From contig JABTUS010000004.1 of assembly GCA_015075305.1 (NCBI GenBank), positions 1 to 64,000 of the forward strand: a stretch of DNA of 64,000 nucleotides, given 5' to 3'. The position numbers and the translations under genes were made by a program. Positions 34,321 through 44,148 of this stretch are shown piece by piece (positions within the stretch are counted from its first letter, which is position 1; every line of letters begins with the position of its first letter). This DNA is from Opitutaceae bacterium (GTDB lineage: Bacteria; Verrucomicrobiota; Verrucomicrobiia; Opitutales; Opitutaceae). Below the pieces are notes generated by a model that searched no databases, was not told where the DNA came from, and was given only the letters and a program-made list of their open reading frames with translations.

Positions 34321-37230
34321 TTAGGAATTTGCACAGGGATTGAGGGCATCGCGACAGCGCGGACAGACATCATTGCCCTGCACTGTCTTTTCGAGCGCGG
34401 GCACTGAACGCCAGCAGCGCGGGCAGCGGATGTATCCGAGTTCCTGCGCGTGACGGACAAGGATGGTGAGCGGCTCGGAGGTTGGTGTCGTGGTGCCGAC
34501 CTCCACATCCACATGGGAGACGATGAAGAGCTCTGGAAGAAAATCCCGATGTTTCTCCAGCGTGCGCGCGAGGGCGGTGTCCTGGGCGGTAAGCACGACG
34601 GCGGCATCCAGCGACTTGCCAAGTTTCCCGGCGGCGCGCAGGGGCTCGATCGACTCGTTCACCTGTCGCCGCACGTCGAGCAGCGCGAACATTTCGGCTT
34701 CAATTTCCGGTTGCGTCCAGCTCTCCGGCGCGACGGGCCAGTCCTGCAGGTGGACGGAGTTGCGCGAGCGGTGGGCGCCCTTGATTTGTTCCTCGGAGGG
34801 AAAATCCGACTGGAATTCGCCATGGCACCAGGCCTCGTCGGCGGTCAGAGTCAGGATGGGTGCGAGGATCCGGACGAGGGTCCGGAAGATGTGGTGGATC
34901 GCGTTCTGCGACGACCGGCGCAGGGGATGATCCGCGCGCAAGGTGTACAGGCGGTCCTTGAGGATGTCATGATAGACGGCTGAAAGCGTGGTCGCGCAGA
35001 ACTGATTGCAGAGCTGCTGGACCCGGTGGAACTCGTACGCGTCATAGGCTGCGGTGCAGTCGCGCAGAAGTGTCGCGGTCTGATGCAGCGCCCAACGGTC
35101 GAGCGTGTCGAGCTGTTCGGCGGGGACGGCGTCGCGGACGGGGTCGAAATCAAACAGCGTCGAGAGCTGGTACCTGAACGTGTTTCTAAACAGCCGGTAG
35201 GCCTCGGCGGCGTTGTTCAGGATCTTTTCCGAGATGGTGATGTCCTCCGTGAAATTCTGGGAGGCGATCCACAGCCTGATCACATCGGCGCCGTACTGAA
35301 CAATGTAGTTCTCAGAGGTCGGAGGCTTCTCGTACTGCCCCGACTTTGAAATCTTCCTGCCGTCCTCGCCGACAACGAAGCCATGGGTCAGCACGGCCCG
35401 GTAGGGAGCGGCACCGTAGGCCATGACGCTGGTCCAGAGAGATGATTGAAACCAGCCACGATGCTGATCGCTGCCTTCGATATAGAGATCGGCGGGCCAC
35501 TGTGTGCCGCCCTGTCCGCGCCTGAGCACGGCTGCGTGCGACGACCCGGAGTCGATCCAGACATCGAGGGTGTCGCGGCCGCAGGTCAGCGCGCGCGCAT
35601 CCGGCCAGCCTGCCGGCAGCTTGATTCCATCGAGAATTTCGGCGGCGGTGGAGTCGTACCAGAGATTCGTGCCACGGCTCGCGAACTTGTCTGCGACGGC
35701 GCGCACCACGGTTGCGTCAAGAAACGGAACCTTCTGTTCGTCGTAGAAGGCGACGATCGGCACGCCCCAGGAGCGCTGGCGGCTCACGCACCAGTCCGGT
35801 CTCGCCTCCACGGCTCCACGGATCCGGTTCTCGCCCCAGGCTGGCACCCAGTGCACGCCGGACAGTGATACCAGCGCTTCCTTGCGCGGGGAAGATGGCG
35901 CGTCCTTCGGTCCGTCGAGGCTGACAAACCATTGGTCGACGGCGCGGAAAATGATCGGTGTCTTGGAGCGCCAGCAATGCGGATACGAATGCGGGTGGCG
36001 CTGGCGCGCAAAGAGAGCGCCGGTGCTGGTCAGCAGACGAAGCACTGCAATGTTTGCCGGTGAAGTTCGTTTGGCTTCGAGGTCTTCAACCGTCTCAAGC
36101 GTCGTCAATCCGGCCAGTTCGGCGGGGATCTGACCGTCGGCGACATACTTCCCATCGTCGCCCACGGGGCAGTAAATGGGCAGCCCGTACCTGAGCCCGG
36201 TCAGGTAGTCCTCCGCACCATGTCCTGGGGCGGTGTGGACTGCGCCGGTGCCGCTTTCGGTTGTGACATAGTCGGCGAGAACAACGGGCGAAGGGCGGTT
36301 GATGAAGGGATGGCGCGTCGCCAGATGCTCCAGAGCGGTGCCTGCGACCTTCCGCTTGATTTCGGCTGTCGCCTCGATCTTGGCTGCTGCGAGAACCGAC
36401 GGGAGCAGGCGCTCGGCGACGATTATGCATTCCTCGCCGAGATCGGCCACCACGTAGTCGACCTCAGGATGAAGCGCGATCGCGAGGTTGGCGGGGATTG
36501 TCCATGGTGTCGTCGTCCAGATGACGATGCTCAACGGCTTGCCGGTGGGGAGTGAGTACTTGACAGCCTCGTTTTCGGGAATCGCGAACCTGACCCAGAT
36601 CGCTGGGGAGACATGGTCCTTGTACTCGATTTCCGCCTCAGCAAGCGCGGTCTCGAAGGGAATGGACCAGTACACGGGCTTCTTCGAACGATAGACCAGA
36701 CCCTTTTCGACAAAGGACGCGAAAGTGCGGACGATGTCGGCCTCAAAACCAGGATCCTTCGTCTTGTACTGATGGGGCCAGTCCGCAAGCACGCCGAGCC
36801 GTTTGAACTGCTTTGTCTGAAGAGCGATCCAGCTTTCGGAAAAAGCGTCGCAGCGCGCGCGCAGTTCGGCGGTGGAGACCGTCTCGTTTTTCGCCTGCAG
36901 ATCCCGGGTCACCTTCTGTTCGATGGGCAGGCCATGACAGTCCCAGCCCGGCACATAGGGCGTGCGGAATCCCCGCATGGACTTGTAGCGAAGCGTCAGG
37001 TCCTTGAGGGTCTTGTTCAACGCCGTGCCGATATGCACGTCGCCATTGGTGAAGGGCGGGCCGTCGTGCAGGATGAAGGCGGCATTGCCCTTTCTCTGCG
37101 CCTGAATCTCCCCGTAGAGTCCCATGCGTTCCCAATGCGCCAGGCGCGCGGGTTCCCGCTGGACCAGGTTTGCCCGCATGGGAAATCCGGTCTTCGGAAG
37201 CTGAAGAGTATCCTTAAGGTCTTGCGGCAT
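34321..37230 (-). CDS. ileS: Isoleucyl-tRNA synthetase
   Basis: A 969-residue class I synthetase that charges tRNA-Ile and edits valine. HIGH is present as DVHIGTALN near residue 65; KMSKS as GRKISKSGQ. The editing domain has TTPWTIPANLAI and GTGAVHTAPGHGAEDY. The C-terminal zinc ribbon is intact (CPRCWRSV ... CPRCRDAL). The ATG at 37230 is followed by the typical TLQLPKTGFPMRANL. No T-box leader is apparent in the ~100 bases upstream. It begins the ileS-dksA-like-lspA-guaB-purA run, or continues the hem cluster upstream. Confidence 0.97.
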   Translation of the reverse strand: MPQDLKDTLQLPKTGFPMRANLVQREPARLAHWERMGLYGEIQAQRKGNAAFILHDGPPFTNGDVHIGTALNKTLKDLTLRYKSMRGFRTPYVPGWDCHGLPIEQKVTRDLQAKNETVSTAELRARCDAFSESWIALQTKQFKRLGVLADWPHQYKTKDPGFEADIVRTFASFVEKGLVYRSKKPVYWSIPFETALAEAEIEYKDHVSPAIWVRFAIPENEAVKYSLPTGKPLSIVIWTTTPWTIPANLAIALHPEVDYVVADLGEECIIVAERLLPSVLAAAKIEATAEIKRKVAGTALEHLATRHPFINRPSPVVLADYVTTESGTGAVHTAPGHGAEDYLTGLRYGLPIYCPVGDDGKYVADGQIPAELAGLTTLETVEDLEAKRTSPANIAVLRLLTSTGALFARQRHPHSYPHCWRSKTPIIFRAVDQWFVSLDGPKDAPSSPRKEALVSLSGVHWVPAWGENRIRGAVEARPDWCVSRQRSWGVPIVAFYDEQKVPFLDATVVRAVADKFASRGTNLWYDSTAAEILDGIKLPAGWPDARALTCGRDTLDVWIDSGSSHAAVLRRGQGGTQWPADLYIEGSDQHRGWFQSSLWTSVMAYGAAPYRAVLTHGFVVGEDGRKISKSGQYEKPPTSENYIVQYGADVIRLWIASQNFTEDITISEKILNNAAEAYRLFRNTFRYQLSTLFDFDPVRDAVPAEQLDTLDRWALHQTATLLRDCTAAYDAYEFHRVQQLCNQFCATTLSAVYHDILKDRLYTLRADHPLRRSSQNAIHHIFRTLVRILAPILTLTADEAWCHGEFQSDFPSEEQIKGAHRSRNSVHLQDWPVAPESWTQPEIEAEMFALLDVRRQVNESIEPLRAAGKLGKSLDAAVVLTAQDTALARTLEKHRDFLPELFIVSHVDVEVGTTTPTSEPLTILVRHAQELGYIRCPRCWRSVPALEKTVQGNDVCPRCRDALNPCANS

Positions 37231-37330
37231 GCCAAAGAAGGGCGGCAGAGGCTATGTTGCGACCCCGGCTAGTCAAGGCAGGCGAGGGGAAAGACCTGAT
37301 TTTCCAAGGCAGCCCGTCGCGGGAAGCCTC

Positions 37331-38728
37331 TTATTCCAAGGTGGTGCCATCAAGGCACTTTGCAGCCGCTCCAAGACCTGAGAGCAGTGCAAGTGGCACT
37401 GAAATGCCTTCGTGCACGGGCCCGGCGACATGAAGGCCGGGATGCCGAGATTCAATATTTGAGATCAAGTCCTTAAAACGTTCGAATCCAATATTATATT
37501 GGGGAATGGCAGCGGGCCAGGTGCGTTGTCTGGAAAAGACGGGGCGACCCGTTATTCCCAGCAGTTGGCGAAGTTCTGTTTTCGCGAGGGACTGAATCTC
37601 GTCCTGAGGGAGGGCGCAAAGGGAGGATTGCCGGCTGCCGCCGATCATGACCGTGAGTGCGACATGTCCCGACGGCGCGCGCCCGGGAAAAAGGGACGAG
37701 ACGAAAATCACGCCGAGAATCCGGCGGTTTTCGCAGGCGGGAATCAGGATGCCAAAACCATCCAAGGGATGGGCTACGTCCTCGCGGCGGAATCCCAGGG
37801 AGAGGACCGTGATCGGAGAGTGCTGCATCCCGGCCAGTTCAGCAATGGCGGGCTCGGGTGGCGTGCCGATCTGGATCCTTTCCAGAGCGCGCGCGGGAAG
37901 AGCAAAAATGACCTGGCTGAATTTCTCAAAAAACGGAGAGCCGTCACGCTGTCCGTTCACTTGCCAGTCGTCCCCGACGCGGACAACCTGCTCGGCGCGC
38001 GCCCCGAATTGAAGGCTTCCGGCGGGAAGACTGCGGGCGAGTGCATCGGGAATGACCTGCAGGCCCTGGGCAAATGAAATGAGCTGCGGGCGTGGCTCGC
38101 CCCGGTGTCTGCGCTCCTTCGCCGATCGCATCATCCCGCGAATGAGCGATCCGCACGTCTGATCGTCCTGCCAGACCCGTGGAAATGCGTGTCTGGCGGA
38201 CAGGCGTGTGGCGTCGCCTGCGTACACGCCGCTGACAAACGGCTGCAGCGCGTAGTCCACAAACTCGCTTCCGAAATGTTCCTCCACCAGCGATGCGAGG
38301 CTCATGTCGGCGCTGCGCGCACGGGGCCGCCTGAACATCTCGGCTAGCACACGCAGCTTTGTTCCGGGCGAAAAGAGCGGCGAGCCGAGGAGCGCGGGCG
38401 GCGATGAGGGCGCGGCGACGGGTTTGCCTCTGCGCAGAATGTAGCGGTGTTTCGCTTCGGGTGCGGCAGGGAGGATATCGCGGGTGAGGCCGAGTTCGTC
38501 GATCAGCCGCCTGACACCGGGATCGTTCAGCAGCAGGGTGTGCGGACCGCTTTCAGTCTGCCATCCCTCGGGGGTTCGCTCGCTTTGAATGACGCCGCCG
38601 ACTCGAGACGATGCTTCCAGCACACGCACGGCACGACCGCGCTGCGCGAGCCTGAAGGCTGCGGCAAGCCCCGTAACGCCAGCGCCGATCACGGCGACGG
38701 GCAGCGTGGATTCGCCGCTCACTTCCAT
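37331..38728 (-). CDS. hemG: Protoporphyrinogen/coproporphyrinogen oxidase (FAD-dependent)
   Basis: A 465-residue flavoprotein that oxidises the porphyrinogen ring late in haem synthesis. The FAD-binding dinucleotide fold is VAVIGAGVTGLAAAFRL with LEASSRVGGVIQS; SGPHTLLLN and the C-terminal PGLHVAGPVHEGISVPLALLSG are family features. ATG 38728 overlaps the end of hemE by 10 bases, indicating translational coupling. Whether the substrate is protoporphyrinogen IX or coproporphyrinogen III cannot be told from sequence. Confidence 0.9.
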   Translation of the reverse strand: MEVSGESTLPVAVIGAGVTGLAAAFRLAQRGRAVRVLEASSRVGGVIQSERTPEGWQTESGPHTLLLNDPGVRRLIDELGLTRDILPAAPEAKHRYILRRGKPVAAPSSPPALLGSPLFSPGTKLRVLAEMFRRPRARSADMSLASLVEEHFGSEFVDYALQPFVSGVYAGDATRLSARHAFPRVWQDDQTCGSLIRGMMRSAKERRHRGEPRPQLISFAQGLQVIPDALARSLPAGSLQFGARAEQVVRVGDDWQVNGQRDGSPFFEKFSQVIFALPARALERIQIGTPPEPAIAELAGMQHSPITVLSLGFRREDVAHPLDGFGILIPACENRRILGVIFVSSLFPGRAPSGHVALTVMIGGSRQSSLCALPQDEIQSLAKTELRQLLGITGRPVFSRQRTWPAAIPQYNIGFERFKDLISNIESRHPGLHVAGPVHEGISVPLALLSGLGAAAKCLDGTTLE

Positions 38729-39750
38729 GTTGTGACGGTCTCCACAAGAGCCTCCATGCACTCAATGCGTGCCTGGGGCGTGATGCCGTGGCCGAGATTG
38801 AAGATGTGTCCTCGTTCGGCGCGCATGGCTTCGAGCAGTGCGCCCGCCTCGCGAGCGACGATTTCGGGCGTCGTCTGAAGCATCACTGGATCGAGGTTGC
38901 CCTGAAGTGCGACGTTGCCAGGCACGATGGCGCGTGCCACGCGAAGATCCACGGTCCAGTCGACGCTCAACACGCGCGCACCGGAAAAGCTCTGGTCGGT
39001 GAGCTGTGTGCCCGTGCCCTTGGCGTACAGGATCACAGGAAAATCCCGTGGAAGTGCGGCGACTATTTCGCGGATCCATCGCAGCGATGCCCCGGCATAG
39101 TCCTGGCCGGCAATGATTCCTCCCCAGGAATCGAAGATCTGTATCGCGTCCGCACCAGCGTCGATCTGGGCACGGAAGTACAGGATCAGGGCGTCGGTGA
39201 TCCTGCGCAGCAGCGATTCAAACAGTGCGCGCTCGGTGTAGTAGAGCATCTTGATGCGCTCGAACGATTCGGAACTGCCACCCTCGACCATGTAGGTTGC
39301 CAGGGTCCAGGGAGAGCCTCCGAATCCAAGCAGGGCCTTTGATTCGCCCAGTTCCTTCTTCAATCCGCGCAGGGCGTCCGTGACGTAGGAGAGTCTGCCA
39401 ATGGCATCCGCAGCGGGAATGAGTGCGTCAATCTGCGCCTGGGTTTCCATCCGGTAGGCCATGGCTATGCCACCCGCATCCCTGAACGCGTAGGGCTGGC
39501 CGAGCGCCTCCGGGATGACCAGGATGTCTGAGAACAGGATTGCGGCGTCGAGTCCGGGAAAACGGCGCAGAGGCTGGAGCGTGACTTCGATGGCGAGATC
39601 CGGCGTCTTGACCATCTCGAGAAAGGACGTCTTCGCCTTCAGGGCGCGGTACTCCGGCAGGTAGCGTCCGGCCTGCCGCATCACCCACAGCGGCGGACGA
39701 GGAAGCGGCTCGCAGCGGCAGGCGTCGAGAAATCGGGTGCGTGAAGTCAT
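38719..39750 (-). CDS. hemE: Uroporphyrinogen decarboxylase
   Basis: A 343-residue cytosolic TIM-barrel enzyme that converts uroporphyrinogen III to coproporphyrinogen III. The signatures are PLWVMRQAGRYLPEYR near the N-terminus, AAILFSDILVIPEALG with the catalytic Asp, FGGSPWTLATYMVEG and the DSWGG block. It overlaps hemG at its end and follows the D,D-carboxypeptidase gene after 30 bases. Confidence 0.96.
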   Translation of the reverse strand: MTSRTRFLDACRCEPLPRPPLWVMRQAGRYLPEYRALKAKTSFLEMVKTPDLAIEVTLQPLRRFPGLDAAILFSDILVIPEALGQPYAFRDAGGIAMAYRMETQAQIDALIPAADAIGRLSYVTDALRGLKKELGESKALLGFGGSPWTLATYMVEGGSSESFERIKMLYYTERALFESLLRRITDALILYFRAQIDAGADAIQIFDSWGGIIAGQDYAGASLRWIREIVAALPRDFPVILYAKGTGTQLTDQSFSGARVLSVDWTVDLRVARAIVPGNVALQGNLDPVMLQTTPEIVAREAGALLEAMRAERGHIFNLGHGITPQARIECMEALVETVTTWK

Positions 39751-39780
39751 TGCAAGGGTCCCGTGTCGCGTTCCCGGACG

Positions 39781-40821
39781 TCAACGCCGCGGCACAAAAC
39801 GGACGGTGGGCGTGGTGTCGTCCGTCGCACGCACGGGTGCGGGTGTGGATGCAGGCTCGGGTAGTGTTTTCACCGGTTGAATGACCGGCTCGGGTTGGGA
39901 CGCGCTCGAACGGGCGGTGCCACCGGCAGCGACGGGGCGAAGCGGAGAGGAGTCGGCGATGAACCTGGAGCCGGTGGGAAGCAGGGCAAATCCGCGCTCG
40001 ATCAATTCAGCCATCTTGATGTCGCGCGTCTTCTGGTCCGGACTCCCCATGATGACGGCAATGATGCGCCGGCCGTCGCGCTCGGCGGTGGCGGCGAGGC
40101 AGTAGCCCGCGCCACTGGTGAATCCGGTCTTCAACCCATCCACGCCGCGAACCTTTCCCATGACGTGATTGTGGTTTCGCATGATGATTTCCCGGGGCGC
40201 GGGCTGGCCGGGGCGGAAGACCCGCTCCTTCACCGCGGTGTAGCGCAGGATGTCGGTCTTGAGAAGCAGCTCGCGACTGAGCAGCGCCAGATCGCGGGGA
40301 GTCGTGAGATCGCCATCGGCGATCCTTCGATTGGACGGTGGCAGTCCGTGCGGCGTCCTGAACGTCGTGTGGGTCATGCCCAGACTCCGCGCACGCTCGT
40401 TCATCATCGCAACAAAGGCGTCGCGCGATCCCCCCACGGTGCGCGCCAGGGCATGCGCGCAGTCATTCGCGGACTGGATCAGCATGGCGTAGAGCAGTTC
40501 TTCTACACTGAATTTTTCACCCGCCTCGAGCCATACCTGCGTGCCCCCGATCCTTGAGTCCTCACGGGTCACGGTGACCTCGGTTGAAAGTGAAAGCGTT
40601 CCCGCGGCGATGCGGTCATGGACGATGAGAAACGTCATCAGTTTCGTGACGCTGGCCGGCGGGTTCACGACATCGGGATGATCCTCGATGAGGATCTTGC
40701 CGGATGCCGCGTCGACGACAATGGCGCCGCGGTAGGCGGGTGCGGGGGACTTTGCCGCGCGTGCTGCGAAGGGAAGGAGAACGACTGCGGAGACCAGCGC
40801 GAGGAAGTGGCGGACGGACAT
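39781..40821 (-). CDS. D-alanyl-D-alanine carboxypeptidase (PBP5-like)
   Basis: A secreted serine peptidase of 346 residues (signal peptide FLALVSAVVLLPFAARA) that trims the terminal D-Ala from peptidoglycan pentapeptides. The penicillin-binding motifs are Ser57-V-T-Lys60, Ser117-A-Asn119 and Lys231-T-G. After the catalytic domain comes a ~70-residue Pro/Ala/Thr-rich tail instead of the PBP5 beta domain and amphipathic anchor, so membrane attachment is uncertain. It lies between prfC and hemE on the same strand. Confidence 0.92.
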   Translation of the reverse strand: MSVRHFLALVSAVVLLPFAARAAKSPAPAYRGAIVVDAASGKILIEDHPDVVNPPASVTKLMTFLIVHDRIAAGTLSLSTEVTVTREDSRIGGTQVWLEAGEKFSVEELLYAMLIQSANDCAHALARTVGGSRDAFVAMMNERARSLGMTHTTFRTPHGLPPSNRRIADGDLTTPRDLALLSRELLLKTDILRYTAVKERVFRPGQPAPREIIMRNHNHVMGKVRGVDGLKTGFTSGAGYCLAATAERDGRRIIAVIMGSPDQKTRDIKMAELIERGFALLPTGSRFIADSSPLRPVAAGGTARSSASQPEPVIQPVKTLPEPASTPAPVRATDDTTPTVRFVPRR

Positions 40822-40848
40822 GAAGGGATGGATGCGGAGATGGCGGAA

Positions 40849-42501
40849 TTAATTGTGGTTTTCGGATTGGTCCAGCGGAAGATCGTGAAGTTTGAGTTCG
40901 GGATTCTTTTCCTTGAAATAGGCCATGGACCAGTCGTTGGGAAAGAGAACGACCGGCTGGTCAAACTTGTCGGCGCCAAAACTCACGCCGCTCGCGACGA
41001 TGATGCCGGACGGATTGGCGAGGCTTGGGTGCGGCTCAATCCACTTGAGCAACGACCATGGCGTGGTCTCGAGGCGGGATTCCGCACCGTATTCCGACTG
41101 CAGGCGGTATTGCACGACTTCGAACTGCAGCGGACCGACTGCCGCGAGCAGGGTTGATCCGGGCGGCGCATGGCGGGCGGAGAAGGACTGGACGACACCC
41201 TCCTGCAGCAGTTGATCCAGACCGGCGCGGAACTTTTTCGAGTCCGATGGGTTGGGATTTGAAATGTAGGTGAAGACCTCCGGCGGGAAGCGGGGAATTT
41301 CGTCGAAGATGATCGCGCGATCCTCGGTGAGCGTGTCGCCGATGCCAAAGGCATCGTGTCCCACGAGTCCGATGACATCACCCGGCCAGGCCTCATTGAC
41401 CGTTTCGCGTTCCTGTCCGAAGAGTTTGTGCGACGACGACAGGCGCACGGTTTTTCCCGACTGCTGATGCAGGACCGTCATGTCGCGAGTGAACTTTCCG
41501 GAGCAGATCCGCACAAACGCTATGCGGTCGCGATGCTTCGGATCCATGTTTGCCTGAATCTTGAAGACGAAGGCGGAGAACTTGGGATGGGTCACAGGCA
41601 CGATTTCCCCTGCGGGCGCCGGCACCGGGCGGTTTTTTGCGGCGGGGGACGTCACGGAGACCCGGCGCGGAGCGGGAGGAACGGAGCTTTGCAGGAATCC
41701 GTCGAGCAGGAGCTGAATGCCGAAATTGTTGACCGCGCTGCCGAAGTAGACGGGCGTCTGCCGGCCGGCCCGGATGGCGTCGAGGTCGAAGGGATGGCCC
41801 GCACCGTCGAGCATCTCCAGTTGTTCGCGCGTTTCGTTGAAGGTGTAGTCGTCGAGTTTTTCGCGGACCACCGGGTCTTCAAGCGAGGCGACGTTGACCG
41901 GCGAGTGATAGGCCCCTCCCGGAACGCGTTCGAACAGGTGGACTTCGCGGTTGCGACGGTCGAACACACCTCGGAATGAAGGCCCGTTGCCCAGGGGCCA
42001 GATGACGGGCGATGCCTGGATGCCAAGCACGCTCTCCAGTTCGTCGACAAGTGCGATGGGATTCAACGTGGGGCGGTCGCACTTGTTCATGAACGTGAAT
42101 ATGGGCACGCCCCGGCGCCGGCACACCTCGAACAGCTTGCGTGTCTGAGCCTGCACGCCTTTGCCGGCGTCGATGACCATCAGGGCGGCGTCGACCGCGG
42201 TCAGCACCCGGTAGGTGTCCTCCGAGAAGTCCTTGTGGCCCGGGGTGTCCAGGAGATTGACAGCGAAGCCCCGGTAGTCGAATTGCAGCACGGTTGAACT
42301 GATCGAAATACCGCGCTGCTTTTCGAGTTCCATCCAGTCCGAGGCGGTGGCCCGTTGATTCTTCCGGGCAGTGACGGTTCCCGCGAGGTGGATGGCATTG
42401 CCGTAAAGCAGGAATTTTTCGGTAAGCGTCGTTTTGCCGGCATCCGGGTGCGAAATGATCGCAAAGGTGCGGCGGCGGGCGATTTCTTCAGCGGCGGACA
42501 T
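40849..42501 (-). CDS. prfC: Peptide chain release factor 3
   Basis: A 550-residue class II release-factor GTPase that removes RF1/RF2 from the ribosome after termination. GTPase motifs are ISHPDAGKTTLTEK (G1), RGISISSTV (G2 region), DTPGHKDFSEDT (G3) and NKCDR (G4). Domains II and III follow (FAFVRI-like FVRICSGKFTRDM; VGPLQFEVVQYRLQSEYG). ATG 42501 matches the family N-terminus; the longer frame upstream is unsupported. It opens a minus-strand run into dac-hemE-hemG. Confidence 0.96.
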   Translation of the reverse strand: MSAAEEIARRRTFAIISHPDAGKTTLTEKFLLYGNAIHLAGTVTARKNQRATASDWMELEKQRGISISSTVLQFDYRGFAVNLLDTPGHKDFSEDTYRVLTAVDAALMVIDAGKGVQAQTRKLFEVCRRRGVPIFTFMNKCDRPTLNPIALVDELESVLGIQASPVIWPLGNGPSFRGVFDRRNREVHLFERVPGGAYHSPVNVASLEDPVVREKLDDYTFNETREQLEMLDGAGHPFDLDAIRAGRQTPVYFGSAVNNFGIQLLLDGFLQSSVPPAPRRVSVTSPAAKNRPVPAPAGEIVPVTHPKFSAFVFKIQANMDPKHRDRIAFVRICSGKFTRDMTVLHQQSGKTVRLSSSHKLFGQERETVNEAWPGDVIGLVGHDAFGIGDTLTEDRAIIFDEIPRFPPEVFTYISNPNPSDSKKFRAGLDQLLQEGVVQSFSARHAPPGSTLLAAVGPLQFEVVQYRLQSEYGAESRLETTPWSLLKWIEPHPSLANPSGIIVASGVSFGADKFDQPVVLFPNDWSMAYFKEKNPELKLHDLPLDQSENHN

Positions 42502-42692
42502 GGCGGAAGGTTCAAGGAAGGGTGCGGCATGCGAAGGGGGAAGCGTAAAGTACGGTAAATACGAATTCAGACCTTGACCCACGAGATAATTGAAGAATAA
42601 TGGCATTTGGCTTAATATATGCGTAATTCTGCGTAATAATCTTGCCCCGCGTGAAACTCCGATAAGTAGTTTCACCACCTCCTTTTTGCCTC

Positions 42693-42830
42693 ATGCTTAC
42701 CCTTTTGATTATTCTCGGCCTGGCCTCTGTCATTGGATTGGTTTTCCTGGCGACCGCAGTCTGGACAGCGCCTGATGGCTATCAGGATTCTGACGGTTAC
42801 CATTTCAACCAATCGTCGGACGTCCGTTGA
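42693..42830 (+). CDS. Small membrane protein, 45 residues
   Basis: An ATG-initiated frame with one strongly hydrophobic segment (MLTLLIILGLASVIGLVFLA) followed by a short polar tail rich in Asp, Tyr, Ser and Asn (TAPDGYQDSDGYHF). It is in the otherwise empty 418-base gap between divergent prfC and the RlmI-like gene, below an AT-rich stretch (42560-42660) that could hold promoters for both directions. No Shine-Dalgarno sequence is seen. The composition is that of a real single-pass protein, but there is no family recognition. Confidence 0.45.
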   Translation: MLTLLIILGLASVIGLVFLATAVWTAPDGYQDSDGYHFNQSSDVR

Positions 42831-42919
42831 GCGGCGCGATTTGACGCAAGGCCAGGGAACAGCGCACTCCCTGCGGTTTTTTGGTTTCTCCCGGCTGGCG
42901 GTGCCGTGATGCTGGGGCG

Positions 42920-44113
42920 ATGTCGACTCCGGTACCGACGCTAAAACTAAAGCCCAACGCCAGGCCGCGTGTGCTCCTGGGGCACCCCTGGGTGTTCGCC
43001 AATGAAACCGAGGTGTTGCTGCCCGGGGACTGGGATGGGGAGGTGGTGGAATGCCGGGACCGGACCGGGCGATTTCTGGGAACGGGCATCTACAATTCCC
43101 GCTCCCAGATCGTCTGGCGGCGTTTCAGCCGCGAGCGGACGGCCCTGGACCAGGCGTTCATCCGCGAGGCCGTGCGGCAGGCGATCGAGCGGCGCGACGG
43201 GCTGCGGGGGATGGCGGTGGCGGGGACTCCGACGCGGCGGTTGATCTGGTCGGAATCGGACGACCTTCCCGGCCTGGTGGCCGATCAGTTCGGGGATGTA
43301 GTGGTTGTACAGATACAGACGCTCGCGATGGAAAGGCGCGCCGCGATCATTGGCGATGTGCTGGACGAGATCCTCCATCCGGCGGAGATCATCTTTCGCA
43401 ACGACGCGACCATTCGCCGCCTCGAAGGGCTGCCCCTCGGCGTGCACACGCGATCGGGAAAACCCTGGGCCCCGCGATGGGTCGAAATCGGCGGACTTGA
43501 GTACTGGCTCGATCTGCAGGGCGGGCAGAAGACCGGGTTTTATCTCGACCAGCGCCTCCAGCATGCGGCTGTCGCGCGGTACTGCACGGGCCGGCGGGTC
43601 CTGGATGCGTTCTGCAATCAGGGCGCCTTCGGGCTTCAAGCCGCGAGGGCGGGTGCGAGCGAGGTGCTGGGCCTGGACAGCGCGCCGGAGGCGATCGAGG
43701 GGGCGCGGAGAAATGCCGGGCGCGCGGGGCTCAAGGTTTCGTTCGAAACGGTGAATGTCTTCGACTGGTTCAACGATGCCGCGCGGGATTCAGAGCCGCT
43801 GTGGGACGTGATCGTGCTGGATCCACCGCCCTTTGCAAAGTCGAGAAGCGCGCTTGAAGGCGCCCTGCGCGGTTACAAGGAGATCAACCTCCGCGCGATG
43901 CGCAGTCTGGCGCCCGGGGGAGTTCTCGCGACCTACACGTGTTCGCATCACATGCAGGACCTGGAGCTGCGCCGCGTGCTAACCGAGGCCGCTGTCGACG
44001 CGCGGCGCAAGGCGCGGGTGCTGGAGTTCGCGCATCAGCCTCCCGATCATCCCGTGCTTGTGACAATGCCGGAAAGCGAATACCTGCGTGGCTACATTCT
44101 GCGCGTTGACTGA
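42920..44113 (+). CDS. RlmI-like class I SAM-dependent rRNA methyltransferase
   Basis: A 397-residue protein with an N-terminal PUA-like RNA-binding domain (RVLLGHPWVFANETEV) and a Rossmann methyltransferase domain. SAM motif I is RRVLDAFCNQGAFGLQAARAGA; the base-binding motif is VIVLDPPPFAKS; TCSHHMQDLE follows. RlmI in E. coli methylates C5 of cytosine 1962 in 23S rRNA. ATG 42920 sits just before the PUA domain. The esterase gene follows after 35 bases. Confidence 0.88.
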   Translation: MSTPVPTLKLKPNARPRVLLGHPWVFANETEVLLPGDWDGEVVECRDRTGRFLGTGIYNSRSQIVWRRFSRERTALDQAFIREAVRQAIERRDGLRGMAVAGTPTRRLIWSESDDLPGLVADQFGDVVVVQIQTLAMERRAAIIGDVLDEILHPAEIIFRNDATIRRLEGLPLGVHTRSGKPWAPRWVEIGGLEYWLDLQGGQKTGFYLDQRLQHAAVARYCTGRRVLDAFCNQGAFGLQAARAGASEVLGLDSAPEAIEGARRNAGRAGLKVSFETVNVFDWFNDAARDSEPLWDVIVLDPPPFAKSRSALEGALRGYKEINLRAMRSLAPGGVLATYTCSHHMQDLELRRVLTEAAVDARRKARVLEFAHQPPDHPVLVTMPESEYLRGYILRVD

Positions 44114-44148
44114 AAACGCGCGCTATCTCAAGCAACATTCCCGATCCC

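Noticed and set aside
37231-37330. Possible T-box leader before ileS
   Set aside because: Only ~100 bases to the next gene, no T-box sequence and no terminator/antiterminator pair.
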